A stretch of 64,000 nucleotides of DNA from positions 523,420,293-523,484,292 of the forward strand of contig CM042690.1 of NCBI GenBank assembly GCA_023614405.1. The letters run 5' to 3'. A program made the position numbers and the translations under genes. Below the pieces are notes generated by a model, which saw only the letters and a program-made list of their open reading frames with translations, ran no database searches and had not been told where the DNA came from. Each line of letters opens with the position of its first letter. Within the stretch, counting starts at the first letter, position 1. This document shows positions 57,723 through 64,000 of this stretch, piece by piece. This stretch comes from Avena insularis. Taxonomy: Eukaryota > Streptophyta > Magnoliopsida > Poales > Poaceae.

Positions 57723-60700
57723 ATGGACGATCCGGACGACGAAATATGCTGCCAAGTAGAAAAGTGGTGCAAGTTAGTTGTAGGTTTCACTCGTGCGCAA
57801 TGACTTAAATTTGCTAGTACACTGTTAGGATGCATGCTTCATATACCTCCCATCAAGATCCGTGTTTATCTACTGAAATATATGATTCAATCATATGATC
57901 TCAGTCGTGCCAAATTCATTTTAGAAAAGAAAGTCGGTGAAATATCATTAAGTAATATTGATGTTGAGTGTATAACAGGATTAGAGAACAAAGGGGTGAG
58001 TGTTACAAATATATTATATAAGGAAGGAGAATTAGCGAAAGATCTAATACCATCACACTATGTTAGCAAAAAAATGGCAACATCATTATAGATGATTTGA
58101 TCAGCTACATTCTAGAAAATAAAAAGGACGACGATGACTTCCTTCGCATGTCGTCTTTAGTGCTTCTTGGGACTGTGCTGGCACCTACATATACCAAGAT
58201 TATAGATAAAGAGTACTTCGCGTTGGTGCAAGATGTGGGGCGTATATCCAATATTAACTAGAATGATTACACGCTGAATCTTCTCATGGGTTATATTCGG
58301 TTCGTCAAATAAGGTAAAAGCATCAGGCAATGGCCAAGAGGCAACTTAGCCCTTCTACAGGTAATATAGTGTTACCATTTTTCATCACATATAACTAATC
58401 ATTTTTGTAATCTAATCTGTCTTCATAATGTTTTTTAAATGTATGTAGTATCTGTACTGGGAGAAGGTGCAGCCACATGATCATGCAACCTTACCTCCTT
58501 TCATGAATCAGCGACCTCTAATGAAAAATTGGTCAGAAGAACATGCTGAGATGAGAGACGATTATGATGGAGAACAAGGTCGTGGTAAAATGGAGATATA
58601 AGTTGCACTTTGTACTACAAACTCACTGTTGCAAATTTGGTATTTAATGGTTTTTCTTTCCAGATTGTAGATGATATAACAGAGCAGTTCAGGACTCATA
58701 TGCCTAAAGTAGATGCTACCAATGCTAAAAATAAATCAAATGCGTTAAAAAAAGGACAACAAAGGAGTAATCTGGAGGCTAGGTTAGAGAGCATGCAGTT
58801 GAGGTTGGATGGTATGGAGGATTTGTTGGGGAGAATGATGTCGTACATGGAGGTGATGCAGAAGGATATCCTACTCATTCTGGAGGTGGTTTACAACTCT
58901 TACTCTCCATAGTTGCACTCTCAATATCAGCTACATAATTTTTTTAGTTAACTTGACTAAATAATGTAACTTGTATGTGTAGAAAATTCTACTTGGGCTT
59001 AATAAAGTAGGAGCTTCTTACAAACCTTCTGCACGGTCGGGAACAGAAGATAAGGATGAAGATAAAATTTCTTTTCTGAATAGACCTGCACCAGCACAAA
59101 TAGGTACAGTTGGAAAAGAATTCTGGTATCATGGCTCGGCTGAAAAGTTCGGGTCTAATGAAAATGAGAATACAGTCCCAAAAACAGGTACAGAAGATGC
59201 AGCGGAGCAAGAGGTGCCTGCTGACAGTGCTAACTATGCAAGGCGAGCAAAGCAAACTGAGAAAAATGAAGGTTCAGGCGACGGCACACCTAAAAATCCT
59301 TTTGTGATTGATGATACTACGGTGCCTGCATCGTCATCATCCATGCTGTTGGATTTTTTAGAGCAATCTATGTGGAAGAAACCAAAAATAAATCTTACCG
59401 CTACCATATGGATGAATATGAAAGCTCCTATAGCCTTCGAACAAAACGCCCGAAGCGGAAGCAGCAACAACCAGCAAAACTACGATCTGATTTTGCAGTT
59501 GACAATCCAGCTAAACATGTTAAGAAAGGTATTCTAAATTTAAATAAATGTTGGTTCATAATTGTTATACTAATACCCGTAAATATCTGGTAGGTTTGTT
59601 TACGAAGAACAATGATATGCCGGATGATCTAACTGCATTGACTCCAAGTCAAATAGATGATGATGTTCTATATGTTGAGACATGTGGAAATCATGCTGAT
59701 CATTATAAAAAAATATTTACTTGAGTCCGGAAGGCGACTATATATGCACAAAAAGTGTTAAAGTGATATTAGACAGGGAATGGCTTGATGATAAAGTAAG
59801 TATAGCAACCAAGTGTCCTTAACAACAATGACGACAACTATATTTCATGTTCTTATATTTCATGCAGGTAATTGATGCTTACATCGCTGATTTGAGGCCC
59901 CGTGTTGGAAATGATCGGTCATGGTTTAAGCATGGAGGTCGGGTTTTTTGATAAACCCTCCTATGAAAGGCAATAAACCTAAGAAATCACATTTTAACCA
60001 AGACCACGGATGAGCGAAAAATGGAGCTGTTCAAAGAGTTATGGACGAGTATTGTGCAAGGGACAAGGTATTCTTAGCTTTTTTTGTTTCATCAATGCTT
60101 GATATTGCTGAGACGACTATACAAACTAATAGTCGTAATATATGTTCAATACGATGCAGGCATATTTCCCTCTAAATATAGACGACATCCATTAGACCAC
60201 TGTTGTCATGCATATACCCAATGAGGAGTTTTAAGTTCTTGACTCGTTGTTTCCATTAAGAAGAACCTTGCCAACTGTTCAAACTCTGGTATTGTACACG
60301 CAGATGTATCAATATGTATGTACGTTTTTTAAGATAAACGCTGAATATAATTTTATATGCAGAGAGCAGCAATTGCCTCGGACATAAGAGTGGCGAACAA
60401 AGTTATGAATGGTATTTACCCGGACGTCTCAAGGTGGCCTATTAAATCATATGACATGCCAAAACAAAAAGACAGGTGAGTATAAGTTACAGCTTATTTC
60501 AGTTCGTATATAATTTTATGTATGCATTGCGCTTAATTATTATTTTTTGTAGCAATTCTTGTGGATTATGGGTTCTGCAAACTATGGAACACTGTGATGG
60601 AGAACATAACCAGGTCAGTTAATTAGGTTAGGTTCACTACATGTTGCATTTGTACGAAAAGAATAAAGTTCTAACAATAATTTTATGCATTGCAGGAAAA

Positions 60701-60884
60701 AATTGATGACTCTATAAAACTCACTGTTGCAAAGATCGTATGGGCAGTTACAAACACCCTCAAGAAGGTCACAAAGAGTGTCACAGCTCTTTTGACTAAG
60801 ATGAATGAATACAAAATTATATGTTTTATCATGTTGTGTTTTTGTCCCAAAGAAGGTTTCCCAACTATGTATTCCTCTGAATAA
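57723..60884 (+). pseudogene. Ulp1/C48-type SUMO-protease-like gene, multi-exon, broken
   Basis: Ulp1 enzymes cleave SUMO from proteins; plant DNA transposons often carry relatives. The start MDDPDDEICCQVEKW is at 57,723. Then come FASTLLGCMLHIPPIKIRVY (after a TGA at 57,801), a helical region to about 58,360, an exon YLYWEKVQPHDHATLPPF (58,449 on), a coiled-coil exon (58,664-58,885, LEARLESMQLRLDGMEDLLG), and a linker ending PAKHVKK. The protease begins near 59,745 (DREWLDDKVIDAYIADLRP). The catalytic region keeps IDDIH followed by TAG where Trp is expected (about 60,194), VLDSLF, and QKDSNSCGLWVLQTMEHCDG (about 60,535-60,600), so His, Asp and Cys positions remain but stops and frame changes inactivate it. 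Confidence 0.82.
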
Positions 60885-61179
60885 TTGTTTGATCTGTGTA
60901 AGACTATAATACTCTATGATTTGTGATTCAATACTTTAAAATTGACGATGTTTTAATTACTTGTGCATGAACATTTGTTTGTTACATTTGTTGCGATCAT
61001 TTGTACATGCGCCAGACGCTTGTACATGCGGTAGATATGCGTCACGGCTTCCACGCCAAGCGACCAGCACGTAATCTTTGCATGTCTTCCCGCGCATGTG
61101 AACTGGCCCCTGCATTAGGTCCAGAAATACTCAAAAAATGGCGAGTTATTAAATTCGTATCATGTAAAACGACTTCGGG

Positions 61180-61265
61180 CCTTACTAATACAAGCCCATT
61201 AGGAGCGATTTAGGGTTTACTTCGTTCCTTATAAAAAGGAGCCCATTAGAAGCGATTTAGGGTTA
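61180..61265 (+). promoter_or_regulatory. Promoter of the GRF gene: TATA box between duplicated telo-box elements
   Basis: agcccattaggagcgatttagggttt and a near copy lie at about 61,192 and 61,240. Each has a ggccca-type and a tttagggtt telo-box element. tataaaaagg (61,230-61,239) sits between them, about 95 bp before the chosen ATG. Confidence 0.6.
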
Positions 61266-61332
61266 ACTTGACCACTTGACGGCTGAGGGGATTTCTCGGT
61301 GCGGCTTGGCGATAAGGTGCAACCCGGCATCA

Positions 61333-61923
61333 ATGTCGTGGTCTTCTGGTGGATCTTCCGCGCAAGACCATGATTCTACTAGAAGAAGGAGGGGAGTAGA
61401 AAGGAGGTCGCCGGTCCCCTATCGGGAAGCTCCTATGGCGTACGAGCCGGCCATTTTTTGCAACTGCAATCCACAGCAGAAGGCGCCTAGGTGGATTTCA
61501 TGGAGCGGTCAGAACCCCGGCAGGAGGTACTACGCTTGCCTTGATGCGATGGTGAGTGTATTTGCTTTTGATTTTTTTTCATTCGTTCTTCCTATAGAAC
61601 TCTATCTGATTCGTGTGTGTTTGAAAAACCTCCAGAATGGATCTGGGTGTGGCTATATGGAATGGTATGATAATCCTTTGCCAAAATTTTGGAGTGATCT
61701 GATTGGAGATCTACGGGATGAAGTGTGGAGGCTACGATCAAGACAAAAAAGAGATCCTCTATCTGAAGAAATAGGAAGGGACACTAGGCTGCAGGATCCA
61801 GAAGAAGAAGTAAGACAGAAAAGTGCAAAGATAGCTGCTGTGAAGGCAAAATATGAAAACTTCGTGTTTATTTTTGTAGTATTTGTGTTTGGTTTATTTG
61901 CTAGCAAGATTTTAATGCAGTAA
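61333..61923 (+). CDS. GRF-type zinc-finger protein with C-terminal membrane anchor, two exons
   Basis: Exon 1 is 61,333-61,551; the intron 61,552-61,635 (gtgagt...cctccag) is 84 nt; exon 2 runs to TAA 61,921-61,923, giving about 168 residues. The GRF finger spans the junction: CNCNPQQKAPRW, NPGRRYYAC, then GSGCGYMEWYD. GRF fingers bind nucleic acids in several DNA-repair and transposon-linked proteins. After it come a charged helix (WSDLIGDLRDEVWRLRSRQK and EEEVRQKSAKIAAVKAKY) and a hydrophobic tail FVFIFVVFVFGLFASKIL, so a tail-anchored protein is plausible. I chose ATG 61,333 over the in-frame 61,276, which is only about 40 bp after the TATA box. The intron has no in-frame stop. It is the only undamaged ORF in the right-hand gene cluster. 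Confidence 0.75.
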   Translation: MSWSSGGSSAQDHDSTRRRRGVERRSPVPYREAPMAYEPAIFCNCNPQQKAPRWISWSGQNPGRRYYACLDAMVSVFAFDFFSFVLPIELYLIRVCLKNLQNGSGCGYMEWYDNPLPKFWSDLIGDLRDEVWRLRSRQKRDPLSEEIGRDTRLQDPEEEVRQKSAKIAAVKAKYENFVFIFVVFVFGLFASKILMQ

Positions 61924-62237
61924 GTAAACAGTGAATCTTTTTAGTTCATTTTAATATTGTCATTGGACACAACTTAATGTAGACATGTTGCTTCATATAT
62001 AATAAATTTTAGTCTAATATTTTTGTGCATTTGGATTACCAATAACCACACATGAGAAAACATTTCATCTAGACATGTTGCTTCACACCAACATAGGACA
62101 TAGAGGTAATACTAGTGCCTTTCAATCCGTACAAATAATACTCATCGAAATTAAAAAATAATATGTAAACTAAGATTTATCTTGAAACAAACTCCTATCT
62201 AGCTGACAACTACTATTCATCTTTTCGAACTAACATC
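61924..62237. other. Convergent 3' spacer, no gene seen
   Basis: AT-rich sequence between the ends of the GRF gene (+) and the FAR1-like gene (-), with a duplicated agacatgttgcttca (61,981 and 62,072). Confidence 0.5.
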
Positions 62238-64000
62238 TCAGCAACATGCCTGCAAATAAAATATTATGAAATTGTCAGTATCAACGTGTACACAATTTAA
62301 TCTAGACATGAGTAACAACACGTACTTAGGATGATCTTTGCATTTTAGGCTCCGCCGTGTGTGTCCTGGTAATTTGCAAGCACTACACACGCCTTTCTTC
62401 TTTTTAGATCGCTCGTCGAACGATAATGGTCTACCATTTTTCGACACATCGCCATGTTTCCTCTTGCCTTTTTTTGGAGCACCTTTTTGGCTTTACTTTA
62501 TCAGGGTCACCAACTTTAGTAGCATGCATTGTACTACCGTCTTGATCCGTATTGGACCAACTCTTCGAAACACGGGATGCTTTCTCATACACCTGTCTCT
62601 TTGATGTCATGTTCTCAAAATATGCCTTCATCTCTTTGTACAAGACTGGATCGTTGCATGCTACATGTAGAGCTTCAGAAGATAACACATTGAGCTCTGT
62701 ATATCTGCTTCGCTCCTCTGATCCAGAAAACCCCCATCCAAAGAGATCGCTTGTGCGGGTTGCTGGCAAACCCCCATACTACTAGACACTCTGGTATTTC
62801 AACACAATGCAGCTCCTTCAGAACGAACAATATATGCTTACAAGGGAGACCCTTACGGAACATCCTTCGGCAGCTACACTTTATAACCTCATCGGGATTG
62901 CTCGGCGTATAATCCACATAGAACCTGCTCTCACGTTTTTTATTCCATGCCACGATGAATTGCTGAGAGTCGTCATTACCTCCTGCGACCTTTTTTTTCT
63001 GAAAGCACTATGTTAACGATCTTATTCAGTTCCTCTTGCAAGATATAGAAGTTCGCTGGAGTGAAGACATTTGCCGCTGTTTTCTCAATATCCTTTGAGC
63101 TAGTTACTGTCACCGGTTCAGTCTGTGAAGTCGTGTAGTTATCGCGCGCCTCATTCTCATGAATACGGACAATAGCATTCTCGTAGTGTAGAATAAGATC
63201 CACGACGGTCATCCCATAGTCTAGGTGAAGATGGAGGGATGAGTTCAGACTTTTGCTTCTCTGGTTACTTTTCATGCCTAGCCAAAATCCCTCGGTGAGG
63301 TACGCTGCTGCCCATAGTCTTTTCATGGTGTACATCCTCTTCAGCCAGGATTTTGTTCTATCTGTCTGCCATTTGCAAACAAATGCGTGCCACCTTTTCT
63401 CAAATACAGTCTCAGTAGTGGTGTAATATAGAAGAGATCGAAACTCTATCAACAAATTGAAACTTAGGTGTTTCGCCATGTTTTTCTCAATGTGCCAAGA
63501 ACATATACGGTGCCACACGTCTGGCAAGACCCTGCGAATAGCTCTCATCATCGCAGCATCCGCATCCGTGATTATAGACCTGGGATGCTGCTGACAGATT
63601 GCTTGCAGAAAAGTTTGAATCAGCCAGACATATGTTGCCTCTGTCTCATCCGATAAGATTGCATAGGCAAAAACAGTAGTCTTACGATGATTGTCCAGAC
63701 CAACAAATGGAACAAAAGGCATACCATACCGGTTCATCTTATAGGTGCTGTCAAACACGAGGACGTCGCCATAATCCTGGTAGTCCAGACGCGACTGAGC
63801 ATCACACCATAACAAGCTTTTCAAACAACCCTTTGAATCTGTATCATACTTGAAAAAAAAGTCAGGGAACTTCTTCTTTCTGGCCTCCATAATGCCGATG
63901 GCTATAGTAGCATCGCCATCGGCAAGCAACTTCCTCTTCTCTCTGCAACACATATTGTACAAATGTTTTCTCGTACATCCAACCTTACTGTAGCGGCCGT
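62238..64000 (-). pseudogene. FAR1-related / Mutator-like (MULE) transposase gene, 5' end outside window, broken
   Basis: Reading leftward from the window edge, the central transposase domain is open (to 62,976): FDSTYKMNRYGMPFVPFVGL (first Asp), IITDADAAMMRAI (second Asp) and WHRICSWHIEKNMAKHLS. At the place where the family has the catalytic Glu (QRSES.N) this copy reads QRSKSLN (Lys codon 63,252-63,254). After a frame change at an A-run (about 62,990) the SWIM zinc finger CSCRRMFRKGLPCKHILFVL follows. After another near 62,750 comes YTELNVLSSEALHVACNDPV, and finally a zinc knuckle CSACKLPGHTRRSLKC (62,340-62,400). FAR1-type proteins are either transposases or domesticated light-signalling transcription factors; the lesions and neighbours favour a decayed transposase. 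Confidence 0.85.

Overview
The window is plant nuclear DNA from a grass, most likely a Pooideae/Triticeae genome such as wheat, barley or a relative. The evidence is nested LTR retrotransposons, a CACTA transposon, LINEs, a Helitron, many Stowaway miniature elements starting CTCCCTCC, GT-AG introns, and a tRNA-Trp. There is no prokaryotic or viral gene organisation. Almost every protein-coding stretch is a transposon gene or a transposon-carried gene fragment, and most carry stops or frameshifts. The species is inferred, not shown.

Left part (1-21,684): a Ty1/copia Sirevirus-type element (1-10,748; its left end lies outside the window) has a broken gag-pol and a third ORF that looks spliced. 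It sits inside the internal domain of a second, minus-strand retroelement whose very long LTR (about 4.5 kb net) runs from 11,126 to 21,684. That LTR is itself split by a 6.0-kb CACTA element (11,959-17,989) carrying two host-like gene fragments, one with a Cys2-His2-like finger and one with a B3 DNA-binding domain.

Middle part (21,685-42,300): a plus-strand LINE (about 23.5-38.8 kb) is interrupted by a complete but decayed Ty3/gypsy element with dual RNase H (26,845-37,810, perfect CTTTG target duplication). The gypsy element is in turn interrupted by a non-autonomous LTR element (29,556-32,253, perfect ACGTC duplication). A second, minus-strand LINE fragment occupies 39.3-41.9 kb. Insertion order is LINE, then gypsy, then the small LTR element.

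Right part (42,300-64,000): this is less retrotransposon-dense. It holds a tRNA-Trp gene with duplicated 3' halves, a minisatellite, a run of Stowaway and other MITEs, and a Helitron (46,797-50,221) with a captured TM9SF/EMP70 fragment. A three-exon gene-like locus follows (50,702-52,634), then a candidate Pol III ncRNA locus on the minus strand (USE plus TATA at 25-bp spacing, hairpin, T-run). The final cluster (55.9-64 kb) has a basic/B3-like gene, a Ulp1/C48 protease pseudogene, an intact GRF-zinc-finger/membrane-anchor gene and, convergent to them, a FAR1/MULE transposase-like gene running off the right edge. I interpret that cluster as a decayed, cargo-carrying Mutator-like element; its termini were not identified.
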